A DNA stretch of 64,000 bases, taken from assembly GCF_027497355.1 (NCBI RefSeq), contig NZ_CP114909.1:62001-126000 (forward strand). The letters run 5' to 3'. The stretch's first letter is position 1. Every line of letters begins with the position of its first letter. The position numbers and the translations under genes are program-made. The notes beneath the pieces are model-generated. The model searched no databases. It worked only from the letters and a program-made list of their open reading frames with translations, and was not told the origin of the DNA. Positions 45,798 to 53,848 of this stretch are shown here, piece by piece. This DNA is from Micromonospora sp. WMMA1947. Its GTDB lineage: Bacteria; Actinomycetota; Actinomycetes; Mycobacteriales; Micromonosporaceae.

Positions 45798-46136
45798 ATG
45801 GCCCGTACCGACATCCACCGACCCGAGCGGGTGCAGCGGCGGGATCCGTACCTGCGCCACTGGTTCACCGACATCCACCGGCACGACTCCGGCCCGTGCG
45901 ACCTGGCAGAGTTCCTCGCCTCGCCGAGGCGGATCCGTACCCGCTGCCACCGCGAGGTGTCGCCGCAGGCGCCGAACCTCTGCGGCTGCCGGCTCTGCAC
46001 CTTCCAGGCGTACCGCAGGCTCGGCCGCCGCCAGGAACGCGTCGCCTGGCGTTCGATCCGCCGGTGCGTCCTCGCCGAGTACCGGGGCGGCGAGCGCGAT
46101 CTCGACGTGCCCCCGATCCGTGGGAAGGCGTGGTAG
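45798..46136 (+). CDS. Small Arg/Cys-rich hypothetical protein
   Basis: The 112-residue basic protein is not recognised. Cys34, Cys50-His51, Cys62, Cys64 and Cys67 form a cluster (TRCHREVSPQAPNLCGCRLC) that could bind zinc, followed by a strongly basic helix (YRRLGRRQERVAWRSIRR). This suggests nucleic-acid or ribosome binding, which is inference only. Start ATG 45798 has GGAGGG upstream. It is preceded by the leader ORF and hairpin at 45726-45776 and divergent from the M50-like gene. Confidence 0.6.
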   Translation: MARTDIHRPERVQRRDPYLRHWFTDIHRHDSGPCDLAEFLASPRRIRTRCHREVSPQAPNLCGCRLCTFQAYRRLGRRQERVAWRSIRRCVLAEYRGGERDLDVPPIRGKAW

Positions 46137-46239
46137 CCACACGCTTGACCACCGATGAGTTCACCCGCCCTGGCTGGTCTGACCCGGTGTATCCGATCGG
46201 ATGCGGAGAACCGGCAGACCGCCAGGAGGGACGAGAACC

Positions 46240-46644
46240 ATGACCGTCGTCGACACCACTCCCCCGCCCGTCGCCCGTGGGCTGAACCGCACGTTGTGGG
46301 TGCTCCAGGGCTTCCTCGGCGTCTTCTTCATCGTCGCCTCGGCCGCTCCCAAGCTGTTCGGCGAGACGAACACGGTCCAGACCTTCGAGGACATGGGCGC
46401 CGCGCCCTGGTTCCGGTATTTCGTCGGCCTGGTGGAACTGGCCGGTGGCATCGGGCTGCTGGTGCCGCGGCTGGCGGGTCTGGCCGCCGTCGGGCTCGCG
46501 CTGCTCATGGTCGGCGCCGCGATCACCCAGGCGTTCATCCTGGACGGCGGCGCGCTGGTGCTCACCCCCGTGGTGTTGTTCGTGCTGTTCGTGTTCATCG
46601 CGTGGGGCCGCCGCCACTCGATCACCCGGCTCCTCGGACGCTGA
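46240..46644 (+). CDS. DoxX-family membrane protein
   Basis: The 134-residue protein has four membrane helices: TLWVLQGFLGVFFIVASAAPKLF, FRYFVGLVELAGGIGLLVP, LAGLAAVGLALLMVGAAITQAF and LTPVVLFVLFVFIAW. The GxxKL-type pattern after helix 1 and the VGLVELAGGIGLL motif identify DoxX. Related proteins take part in redox homeostasis with thiol systems. ATG 46240 has AGGAGGG upstream. Convergent with the GH53 gene, with which it shares a terminator. Confidence 0.85.
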   Translation: MTVVDTTPPPVARGLNRTLWVLQGFLGVFFIVASAAPKLFGETNTVQTFEDMGAAPWFRYFVGLVELAGGIGLLVPRLAGLAAVGLALLMVGAAITQAFILDGGALVLTPVVLFVLFVFIAWGRRHSITRLLGR

Positions 46645-46697
46645 ACCGGGGGTGCGCCGGCCGAGCCGTCAGGGCGTCCAGCGCACCCCCGGGTTCA
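46642..46697. terminator. Bidirectional hairpin overlapping two gene ends
   Basis: TGAACCGGGGGTGCGC (46642-46657) pairs with 46681-46697 with a single-base bulge, around a 23-nt loop. The left arm starts at the DoxX stop codon and the right arm lies in the last codons of the GH53 gene. One structure can therefore terminate both convergent transcripts. Confidence 0.5.
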
Positions 46698-47799
46698 CCC
46701 GCCCGTACCAGTCGAAGAGGGCCATGTTGTCCCACCCGTTCCCGGTGCCGTTGATGTTCGCCGGGTCCCAGCCGTTGCCGGGGACGGCGTACCAGGTGGG
46801 TTCCCAGTAGAAGACCCCGATGGCGCCGGCGTTGCGGGCGGTGTTCTGGACCCAGTCGAACTGCTGGGCCTGTCCGGCCCAGGTCGCGCTGATGCCGTCG
46901 CAGGTGGCGTCGCCGGCGATGACGTTCGGCTGGCCGTCCGCGTCGGCCCGGGTGAAGGGGTACGCGGTCTCCACGATCACCACCGGCTTCCCGTAGCGGT
47001 TCCGCAGGTCGACGATGTTGTTGTAGAGGTTCGCCAGGCTGCCGTGCCACACGCAGTAGTACGACAGGGCGGTCATGTCCCACTGCACACCCTGGGCGCG
47101 GATGCCGTCGTAGAACCACCTGGCGTTGGCGTTGCTGTCCGCGTTCGCGGTGTGGATCATGACGGGGATACCGCCGCCGCACGCCTTCACCGCGTTGTAG
47201 CCCTGCTTCAGCAGCCCGGCCAGCGGGGCGAAGTCGTTGTTCACGACCTTGCCCTCGTTCCACAGCATCCCGACGTTGATCTCGTTACCGATCTGCACGC
47301 TGTCCGGCAGGGTGCCCTGCCCCCGCAGGGCGGCGCAGACGTCGTAGGTGAAGGTGTACACGTCGTTGCGCAGCTGACTGAGGCTGTGCCCGGCCCAGGC
47401 GGCCGGCTTGTACTGCTTGCCGGGGTCGGCCCAGGTGTCGGAGTAGTGGAAGTCGATCAGCACCTTGAGGCCCTTGGCCTTCGCGACGCGTGCCTGGGCC
47501 AGCACCTTGCTCTTGTTGTTGTAGCCGCTGGCCGGGTTGTTCCAGACGCGCAGCCGGACGTAGTTGGCGCCGGCGGACCGGAGGATGTCCAGCGGATCGC
47601 GGGCGACCCCGCCGGCGTCGTAGTACTTCGCCCCCAGGTCCAGGCTGCGCTGCAACGAGGAGACGTCCGCGCCCCGCATGACGAGCGTGTTCGCGGCGGC
47701 GACGGGCGCCGGCGTACCCCCGATCGTGGTGGTGAGGGCGAGGACGACGGCCGTGACGGCCCCGGCCAGGGTCCGGCGGCGGCGATGCGGTGTGCTCAC
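46669..47799 (-). CDS. Secreted GH53 endo-beta-1,4-galactanase
   Basis: The 376-residue exported enzyme has a signal peptide at residues 1-35 (ending VAA). The GH53 TIM barrel has the opening MRGADVSSLQRSLDLGAKYYD, then YVRLRVWNNPA and LKVLIDFHYSDTWADPGKQ. The acid/base Glu is in VQIGNEINVGMLW and the nucleophile Glu in PVVIVETAYPFT; GVFYWEPTWYAVPG follows near the end. It cleaves beta-1,4-galactan (type I arabinogalactan, pectin side chains). It has no CBM of its own but is 11 nt downstream of the FnIII-CBM2 gene. GTG 47799 has GAGAGGGAAT upstream. Confidence 0.92.
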   Translation of the reverse strand: MSTPHRRRRTLAGAVTAVVLALTTTIGGTPAPVAAANTLVMRGADVSSLQRSLDLGAKYYDAGGVARDPLDILRSAGANYVRLRVWNNPASGYNNKSKVLAQARVAKAKGLKVLIDFHYSDTWADPGKQYKPAAWAGHSLSQLRNDVYTFTYDVCAALRGQGTLPDSVQIGNEINVGMLWNEGKVVNNDFAPLAGLLKQGYNAVKACGGGIPVMIHTANADSNANARWFYDGIRAQGVQWDMTALSYYCVWHGSLANLYNNIVDLRNRYGKPVVIVETAYPFTRADADGQPNVIAGDATCDGISATWAGQAQQFDWVQNTARNAGAIGVFYWEPTWYAVPGNGWDPANINGTGNGWDNMALFDWYGRVNPGVRWTP

Positions 47800-47810
47800 G
47801 GGATTCCCTC

Positions 47811-48989
47811 TCAGCCGACAGTGCAGGGCGCGCCGTTGAGCGAGAACGCGGTCGGCGGCGCGTCGCTGGCGCCCCACCGGCCCTGGAAGCCGAAGGTCGC
47901 GGATCCGTCCGGCGCGATGACCCGGTTCCAGTCGACGTTGCGGGCGGTCACCGTGGCGCCGGTCTGCCCTACTGTGGCGTTCCAGGCGTTGGTGACCTGC
48001 TGGTCGCCGGGGAATCCGAACGTGACGATCCAGCCGTCGACCGGCGCCGTCCCGGTGTTCTGGACCGTCACCGCGGCGACGAAACCGCCGGGCCACTCGG
48101 ACTGGTTCCGGTAGGTCACCCGGCAGGTCGAGGGCGGCGGTGGCGGCGGAGTGGACGTCGTGGGCGCGGCGACCGTGTTGGAGGCGATCGACACGTTGCC
48201 GGCGGCGTCCCGGGCCCGCACGTAGTACAGGGTGCGCAGCGGCGTCGACGGGGGCAGCGGCCCGGTGTACGTGGTCCCCGGCACGGTGGCGACGAGCGTC
48301 GAGGTGAACCAGCCGTCGAACCGGTAGATGTTGTACCCGAGCACGCCGACGTTGTCCGTCGACGGCGCCCAGGACAGCGTGGCGGCGGAGCCGGGCACCT
48401 CGCTGACCGTGAGGTTCTGCGGCGCGCTCGGCGGGGTGGTGTCCGGGCCGGTGTCGGTCACCGGAGTAACCACCTTCAGCTCGTCGGTGGCGGGCGAACG
48501 GCGGCCGTCGCCGTCGCGGGCCGACACCCGGAACGAGTACTGCTGGCCCGGCTGGATGTAGTTGGTGATCGTCACGGTGGTGACGTCGCCGAGGCTGACG
48601 CTGTAGATCACGTCGCTGAAAGCCTGGTAGTAGGTGATGTCGTACCCGACGACGGGGCAGCAGCCGCGCGTGGCGGCCGTCCAGGTGAGGGTGACCGACG
48701 TGGTCCGCACCTGGGTGGCGGCCAGGTTCGTGGGCGCGCTCGGCGGGAACGGCGTGGTGCTGGGCGGGTCGGGCGTCCTGGGCGTCGACGTGGGCGTCAC
48801 AGTCCCGGTCGGGTCCGCGAGGGGCACCGCGGCGCCGCCGGGCGCCGGTGCGGCAGCGGGGTACGCGGTGCCGGCGCCGGCCGACGGCGCGGCGCTCAGG
48901 GCGGTGACCAGTACCGCGGCCGACAGCACGGCGGCCGGCAGACCCGGCCGCAGGCGGCGGAACAGCGAGGACGACGAGACGGCAGCCAT
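47811..48989 (-). CDS. Secreted FnIII-FnIII-CBM2 protein without catalytic domain
   Basis: The 392-residue exported protein has a signal peptide at residues 1-39 (ending AGA) and a Pro/Thr-rich stretch (45-82). Two fibronectin type III modules follow (about 84-175: APTNLAATQVRTTSVTLTWTA; about 188-280: APQNLTVSEVPGSAATLSWAPS). A short Pro linker and a C-terminal CBM2 (about 292-392: CRVTYRNQSEWPGGFVAAVTV) complete it. No glycosidase motif is visible, so it is probably a targeting or surface-adhesion factor. It is the first gene of a two-gene operon with GH53. The ATG lacks a clear ribosome-binding site. Confidence 0.82.
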   Translation of the reverse strand: MAAVSSSSLFRRLRPGLPAAVLSAAVLVTALSAAPSAGAGTAYPAAAPAPGGAAVPLADPTGTVTPTSTPRTPDPPSTTPFPPSAPTNLAATQVRTTSVTLTWTAATRGCCPVVGYDITYYQAFSDVIYSVSLGDVTTVTITNYIQPGQQYSFRVSARDGDGRRSPATDELKVVTPVTDTGPDTTPPSAPQNLTVSEVPGSAATLSWAPSTDNVGVLGYNIYRFDGWFTSTLVATVPGTTYTGPLPPSTPLRTLYYVRARDAAGNVSIASNTVAAPTTSTPPPPPPSTCRVTYRNQSEWPGGFVAAVTVQNTGTAPVDGWIVTFGFPGDQQVTNAWNATVGQTGATVTARNVDWNRVIAPDGSATFGFQGRWGASDAPPTAFSLNGAPCTVG

Positions 48990-49104
48990 ACGTCGACGAT
49001 GCCGTCAACACATCGATGATCGCCAACGTGTCCCACACCTCGGTCGGCACGGCAGCCTCTCGCGAGGTACGACTCCTGCCTGATTCGTCGTTTTGCGCCG
49101 CCTA

Positions 49105-49118
49105 TCTGATGGATCAGA
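49105..49118. promoter_or_regulatory. GntR-type operator candidate upstream of fmdB
   Basis: TCTGAT-GG-ATCAGA is a perfect 14-nt palindrome, 72 nt before the fmdB start, directly followed by a -10-like CACAAT (49119-49124). Sites of the TGATxxATCA kind are common for GntR regulators. No such regulator is encoded nearby. Confidence 0.4.
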
Positions 49119-49189
49119 CACAATCGGAACGACAGGGTGACCGCTGCAGAACGGCCACCGCACGTACGAAGGCTGGACGGGAACCCGCG

Positions 49190-49468
49190 ATGGCCACCTT
49201 CGAGTACCGCTGCCCGCAGGACGGCAACTTCGACGTCGCGATGCCGATCGGCACCGCGGGCCCGTCGACGAGCTGCCCCCGGTGCGGACGCCCGGCGACA
49301 CGGGTGTTCTCCGCGCCCCGGCTCGCCCGCATGCCGGCGGCGCTGCGCGAGGCCGTCGACCGGACCGAGCGCAGCGCGGAACAGCCGGAGGTGGTCGGGC
49401 GGGTACCCGGCGGTCGCCCGGCGCGCCGCTCGACGAATCCGGCCCACGCCCGCCTGCCCCGATGGTGA
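49190..49468 (+). CDS. fmdB: FmdB-type zinc-ribbon protein
   Basis: The 92-residue protein begins MATFEYRCPQDGNFDVAMPI, followed by TSCPRCGRPATRVFSAPRL. This is the FmdB regulatory zinc-ribbon pattern that accompanies formamidase/acetamidase genes. The first knuckle reads CPQD rather than CxxC, so only three of four Cys ligands remain and Asp may replace the fourth. An Arg/Pro tail follows. It precedes fmdA by 21 nt and is co-transcribed. A role in regulating or assembling the amidase is presumed for the family. Confidence 0.82.
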   Translation: MATFEYRCPQDGNFDVAMPIGTAGPSTSCPRCGRPATRVFSAPRLARMPAALREAVDRTERSAEQPEVVGRVPGGRPARRSTNPAHARLPRW

Positions 49469-49489
49469 CCACGAGAAGGGCTCAACGCC

Positions 49490-50743
49490 GTGCCTGAACT
49501 GCTGTTCCCCCTCGACTCCGCGAAGAGGTTCACCGACCAGGAGAAGGTCGGGCACAACCGCTGGCATCCCGACATCCCGCCCGTGGCGACGGTCCGGCCC
49601 GGACAGTCGTTCCGTGTCCACTGCCGCGAGTGGTTCGACGGCGCGATCCACAACGACGACTCCGCCGAGGACATCCGGGACGCTCCGCTGACCCGGGTCC
49701 ACGCGCTCAGCGGCCCGTTCGCGGTCGAGGGCGCCGAACCGGGCGACCTGCTCATGGTCGACATCCTCGACATGGGCCCGATCCCGCAGGAGTCCGGCCC
49801 GCTGGCCGGCCAGGGCTGGGGTTACACGGGCATCTTCCCCAAGAACAACGGCGGCGGCTTCCTGACCGAGCAGTTCCCCGACGCGTACAAGGCGGTCTGG
49901 GACTTCTCGGGGCGCAAGGCCACTTCCCGCCACATCCCCGGGGTCTCGTTCACCGGGATCGCCCATCCGGGGCTGATGGGCACCGCCCCGTCCGCGTCGC
50001 TGCTGGCCACCTGGAACCAGCGGGAGGGTGCGCTGATCGCCACCGCGCCCGACCGGGTGCCGCCCCTGGCCCTGCCTCCGGAGCCGCAGGACGCGATCCT
50101 CGGCAGCCTCACCGGCGCCGACTTCGACCGGGTGGCCGCGGAGGCGGCGCGGACCGCTCCGCCCCGGGAGAACGGCGGGAACCAGGACATCAAGAACTTC
50201 ACCGTCGGCAGCCGGGTCTTCTATCCGGTGTTCGTGCCGGGAGCCAACCTGTCCCTCGGCGACCTGCACTTCTCCCAGGGCGACGGAGAGATCACGTTCT
50301 GTGGCGCCATCGAGATGGGCGGCTTCGTCGACCTGCACGTCGACCTGATCAAGAACGGCATGCAGACGTACGGCGTCGCCGAGAACACGATCTTCATGCC
50401 GGGTGACACCCCGCCGCAGTACTCCCAGTGGCTGGCCTTCTCCGGGCTGTCGGTCACCCTCGACGGCGAACAGCGGTACCTCGACTCGCAGCTCGCCTAC
50501 CAGCGCGCCTGCCTGCACGCCATCGACTACCTGACCCGGTTCGGCTACCAGCCGGAACAGGCGTACCTGCTGCTCGGTGCCGCACCGATCGAAGGGCGGC
50601 TCTCCGGCGTGGTGGACATCCCCAACTCCTGCGCGACCGTCTACCTGCCGACCGAGATCTTCGACTTCGACATCCGCCCCTCGGCCTCCGGTCCGACCCG
50701 GATCGACCCGGGCAAGGGCGCCCCGAAGGCCACCATGAGCTGA
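49490..50743 (+). CDS. fmdA: Formamidase (FmdA/AmdA family)
   Basis: The 417-residue cytoplasmic enzyme hydrolyses formamide to formate and ammonia; related short amides are possible. Family blocks include VGHNRWHPDIPPVATVRPG, REWFDGAIHND, DLLMVDILDMGPIP, SFTGIAHPGLMGTAPS, NGGNQDIKNFTVGSRVFYPVFVPGANLSLGDLHFSQGDGE and CGAIEMGGFVDLHVDLIKNG. Length is normal. The GTG start has GAGAAGGG upstream. It likely serves nitrogen scavenging and could release formate or ammonia from breakdown products of the upstream amide/hydantoin pathway. Confidence 0.92.
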   Translation: MPELLFPLDSAKRFTDQEKVGHNRWHPDIPPVATVRPGQSFRVHCREWFDGAIHNDDSAEDIRDAPLTRVHALSGPFAVEGAEPGDLLMVDILDMGPIPQESGPLAGQGWGYTGIFPKNNGGGFLTEQFPDAYKAVWDFSGRKATSRHIPGVSFTGIAHPGLMGTAPSASLLATWNQREGALIATAPDRVPPLALPPEPQDAILGSLTGADFDRVAAEAARTAPPRENGGNQDIKNFTVGSRVFYPVFVPGANLSLGDLHFSQGDGEITFCGAIEMGGFVDLHVDLIKNGMQTYGVAENTIFMPGDTPPQYSQWLAFSGLSVTLDGEQRYLDSQLAYQRACLHAIDYLTRFGYQPEQAYLLLGAAPIEGRLSGVVDIPNSCATVYLPTEIFDFDIRPSASGPTRIDPGKGAPKATMS

Positions 50744-50812
50744 GTCGACGACCACACCACCGGTTCCGAGGGTGGGCCGAGGCCTCGCCGCCCGTGGCGT
50801 GAGGGTGTCGGG

Positions 50813-51444
50813 CTAGAGGATGCCGCGCCGGCGGGCGACGGCGACCGCGGACGCGCGCTCGGGCACCTCCAGCTTGGCGTAGATGTGCAGGAGGTGGGTC
50901 TTCACGGTGGCCTCGCTGATGAACAGCGCGGCCGCGGCCTCGCGGTTCGTCCGCCCCCGGGGTGACCATGGCCAGGACCTCCCGTTCCCGCGCGCTGAGC
51001 CGGCCCTCGGCCGGCGCGGGGTGCCGACGTACGCGGGACAGCAGCAGAGCCGCGACGGACGGGGACAGCACTGTCTCGCCCCGGGCGGCAGCGCGTACGG
51101 CGCGGAACAGCTCCTCGCGCGGCGCGCCCTTGAGCAGGTAGCCGACCGCACCCGCCTCGACGGCCGGCAGGACGTCCGAATCAGTGTCGTGCGTGGTGAG
51201 CACGAGAACCCGCACGGTCGGCACCCGTTCGAGCAGCAGGCGGATCAGCGTGCCACCACTCGACTCCGGCATCCGCAGGTCGGCCAGCACGACATCCGGT
51301 CGCACGGCCTGCGTCACGGTCAACGCCTCCGCGCCGCCGGCCGCCTCCGCGACAATCTCGAAGTCCGGCTGGGTGCCGAGCATCCCGCGCAACCCGTCGC
51401 GTACCACGGATGGCGTCCACGATCACCAGCCGCAGGCGCGTCAC
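50813..51444 (-). pseudogene. NarL/LuxR-type response regulator, frameshifted
   Basis: The pieces give a complete regulator. VTRLRLVIVD starts at GTG 51444, overlapping the kinase stop by 4 nt. The receiver continues in another frame (VRDGLRGMLGTQPDFEIVAEA, phospho-Asp in VVLADLRMPES, LLKGA). The LuxR HTH then continues in a third frame (NREAAAALFISEATVKTHLLHIYAKLE) to the stop at 50813. Comparison with the family implies two missing bases near 51407 and 51414 (in the expected VDDHPVVRDG) and one extra base in the C4G5 run near 50956. The gene cannot make a full-length product as read. Confidence 0.8.
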
Positions 51445-52634
51445 CGGGCCGCCTCGATCACCGGCACCGTGACACTGAGCGCGGTGCCGGCGCCCGGGGA
51501 CGACTCGATGTCCACCGAGCCGGCCAGGGCCTCGGCGCGCTGGCGCAGCGCGGTCAGCCCGAACCCTCCGGAGTGCTCCGCGGCGAAGGCTCCCGTCGTC
51601 GCGTACGTCAAGCACGAGGACATCCTCATGTAGGACAAGGTGACGTGGACGCGCTCGGCCCGCGCGTGCCGTCCCACGTTCGACAGCGCTTCCTGGACCG
51701 CGCGCAGCACCGTCACGTCGACCTCCGAGTGCGCGGGCAGCGGGGTGCCGGTCACGGTGAAGCTCGTGGCCACGTCGTACTGCTCGCTCCAGGCTGCCAC
51801 GGCCTGTCGCGTGGCGTCGCAGAGCCGGGCGTCCTGCAGCGGCCCGGGGCGCAGTGCGTCGATCGACCGGCGCACCTCGTCCAGGCTCGTACGAGCCAGG
51901 GAGCGGGCGGTGTCCAACCGGCGGCGCGCCTGGCCCGAGGGGACGTCGTCGATCGTCTCCAGCTGCATGACGATTGCGGTCAGCCCTTGGGCGGCGGTGT
52001 CGTGGATCTCCCGGGCGAGCCGGGCCCGCTCCTCGGCGACGCCCGCCTCCCTGGCCTGAGCCGTCAGCAGTTGATGCAGCCGGGTGTTCTCGGCCATCGA
52101 GGCGGCCAGCCGGTCGTTGGCCTTCCGCCGCCGGACCGCCTCCCGTTCCATGGCCCGGATCATCGCGCCCACCCCAGCGGCCAGCGGCGTCACGACCCCC
52201 AGGTTGATCAGGAGCGACCCGGCGTTCGCGCCGGACACCACGAGCGCCGGTGCGCTTGCGGCGACCACGCCCGGGTACGCCCACCAGCCTGGCAGCGCCA
52301 CGAACGCCAGCAGGTAGCAGGCAGGGATGAACAGCTGGAGCGCGTCACTGCGCAGCACCAGCACGACGGTGCACCCGACCACGCCCGCGTAGTAGACCAC
52401 CATCGTCAATGACCTGCGCTCGCACCACTGCGGATGGAACAGGACGAACCACCAGTGCCACAGGGCGAGCCCGGCGGCGATCGCCGCCGAGGCCAGGCGG
52501 TCCCCCTGGGCGACCTCGTCGACGGTGACGGACACCGCGCACGCCAGCAGCAACAAGGGGTACGGAATCAGCGCCCACGCCCGATTCCACCGCAGCTCCC
52601 GCTGCCGGCCGAGGGTCTCCGCCACAGACGTCAC
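51441..52634 (-). CDS. NarL-type sensor histidine kinase with a damaged ATP-binding box
   Basis: The open frame of 397 residues has an N-terminal membrane domain (about five helices; LIPYPLLLLACAVSVTV onward). A coiled segment and the HisKA_3 box (ARLAREIHDTAAQGLTAIVMQLE) follow, then an HATPase_c domain with N box LRAVQEALSNVGRHARA and a later GGFGLTALRQRAEAL. Between them the family expects a strand ending in a DDGxG box. Here the frame instead reads VTLSYMRMSSCLTYATTGAFAAE. The missing peptide EDVLVLDVRDDG appears in the adjacent frame, so about one base is lost near 51615 and two near 51585. The frame is restored but the nucleotide-binding loop is scrambled. Probably inactive. Confidence 0.75.
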   Translation of the reverse strand: MTSVAETLGRQRELRWNRAWALIPYPLLLLACAVSVTVDEVAQGDRLASAAIAAGLALWHWWFVLFHPQWCERRSLTMVVYYAGVVGCTVVLVLRSDALQLFIPACYLLAFVALPGWWAYPGVVAASAPALVVSGANAGSLLINLGVVTPLAAGVGAMIRAMEREAVRRRKANDRLAASMAENTRLHQLLTAQAREAGVAEERARLAREIHDTAAQGLTAIVMQLETIDDVPSGQARRRLDTARSLARTSLDEVRRSIDALRPGPLQDARLCDATRQAVAAWSEQYDVATSFTVTGTPLPAHSEVDVTVLRAVQEALSNVGRHARAERVHVTLSYMRMSSCLTYATTGAFAAEHSGGFGLTALRQRAEALAGSVDIESSPGAGTALSVTVPVIEAAR

Positions 52635-53528
52635 CCCGCCATCGTCGCGCTGTCCCACACGTTTGTCGGCGCAGCAACACCTCGGCGGGCCCGCGCCGCC
52701 CCGACCCAGCACATCAGCTCGGCGAGCAGCACCGACACCAGCCACGTGCCCAGGGCGAGCACCGTGACCTCGGCGCTGCCGAGCGTCGCGCCCAGCCCCA
52801 GGGTGAACGGCAGCAGCAGCGTCACGAAGACCACCGACTGGAACAGGTAGCAGGACAGCGAGCGCTGCCCGCACGCGACGAGCGCCCGGACCGCCCTTCC
52901 CGGCCGGTCGCCGACGCGGATCGCCGCCAGCCCGATCAGCGCCGAGCACCCGAGGCCCCTGGCGACGCCGGTCACCGCGAGCCCGGCCGGCAGCCCTCCC
53001 GCCACCGCCAGGGTGACGCCAGCGACCGCCGCGCGGACCAGCAGGACGCGGTGCGCGACCGGGTCGGTGAGAACCCCACGCCGGGCGGCCCAGGTGCCGA
53101 TCAGCACGGCGCTGCCCACGCCGATGACGCCGAAGGGGTCATCAGCCATTCGAGCGGACGCAGGGCCAGTGCCTCGAACGGGTCGGCGATCTCGAACGAC
53201 CAGAAGAACGAGCGCCGACCGGTCGAGGGCATCGCGTATGCCCCCCCTGGACGAGCGCGACGACTGTCAGCCACCACGCTGCCGCGACCATCAGCGTCCG
53301 GTCCGGCACCCGGGCCAGCGCCACCAGCGCGGCGACCAGCACGATCTCGTGGATGCCCTGGTTCCGCAGGACGGTCAGCGGGTCCGAGAACCCGCCGTAC
53401 CGGAACGCCTCGACCAGGTCGTCCAGGCCGATGAGGACGCCCAGCGCCAGCACCGCCAGGGCACCGAGGTGGATGCCCTGCCAGAGCAGCACGGCGGTGG
53501 GCCGGGGGACAGTGCCGCCGCCGTACAT
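52631..53528 (-). pseudogene. DUF418-type membrane protein, frameshifted
   Basis: Three consecutive segments in different frames form one membrane protein. The first is MYGGGTVPRP and LLWQGIHLGALAVLALGVLIG up to VALVQGG, from ATG 53528 with AAAGGGA upstream. The second is AYAMPSTGRRSFFWSFEIAD up to LEWLM. The third is ADDPFGVIGVGSAVLIGTW to the stop at 52631. The breaks lie at a seven-C run (53241-53247) and near 53140. The C-terminal RSLSCYLFQSVVFVTLLLPF is the DUF418 signature; the N-terminal half typical of the family is missing or shortened. The stop overlaps the kinase GTG by 4 nt, so all three genes were one operon. Confidence 0.75.
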
Positions 53529-53848
53529 TCTCGTCCCTTTCGGCGCCTTCCGGCACAGTGCGGGTCGCCGCTGCCGTCCGACAGGTGGCGGCGGCACCGG
53601 ACGAGTTCGCGCGAGTGCTTTCGTAACACGCGGGAGTCTTCGACGAGCCGGTCCTTGACTGCTGGGAAGCACCCGGTGGTGCATCGCGGGAAGCGTCAGC
53701 CGCATGGCCAGTCCATAGTGGCCGGGCGACGCAGTACGCACCCAACTGGCGGGCGGCTCGACGAAAACGGAGGCCGTCGGCTACCCGCACGACCTGACCT
53801 CACTCTCGCGCCTTGTCGTACACAACGACGACACGTAGAAGTCTCTCT
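53529..53848. other. Intergenic region between the decayed operon and the STAND gene
   Basis: This 320-nt divergent region has no gene. It contains the STAND promoter at 53813-53841. No operator-like palindrome, tRNA or mobile-element end was found. ORFs crossing it on the minus strand are Arg-rich shadows upstream of the DUF418 start. Confidence 0.5.
53813..53841 (+). promoter_or_regulatory. Promoter of the STAND two-gene unit
   Basis: TTGTCG (53813-53818) and TAGAAG (53836-53841) are separated by 17 nt. The -10 box ends 7 nt before ATG 53849, with no Shine-Dalgarno sequence, so the mRNA is probably leaderless. The in-frame TTG at 53813 is therefore part of the -35 box and not the start codon. 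Confidence 0.6.

Noticed and set aside
51441..52634. Programmed ribosomal frameshifting in the kinase and response regulator
   Set aside because: The breaks are several, in both directions, and in different genes. No slippery heptamer with downstream structure was seen. Random indels explain them better.
53813..53848. TTG start at 53813 for the STAND protein
   Set aside because: The TTG is the first triplet of a good -35 box and no ribosome-binding site precedes it. The ATG at 53849 fits a leaderless promoter.
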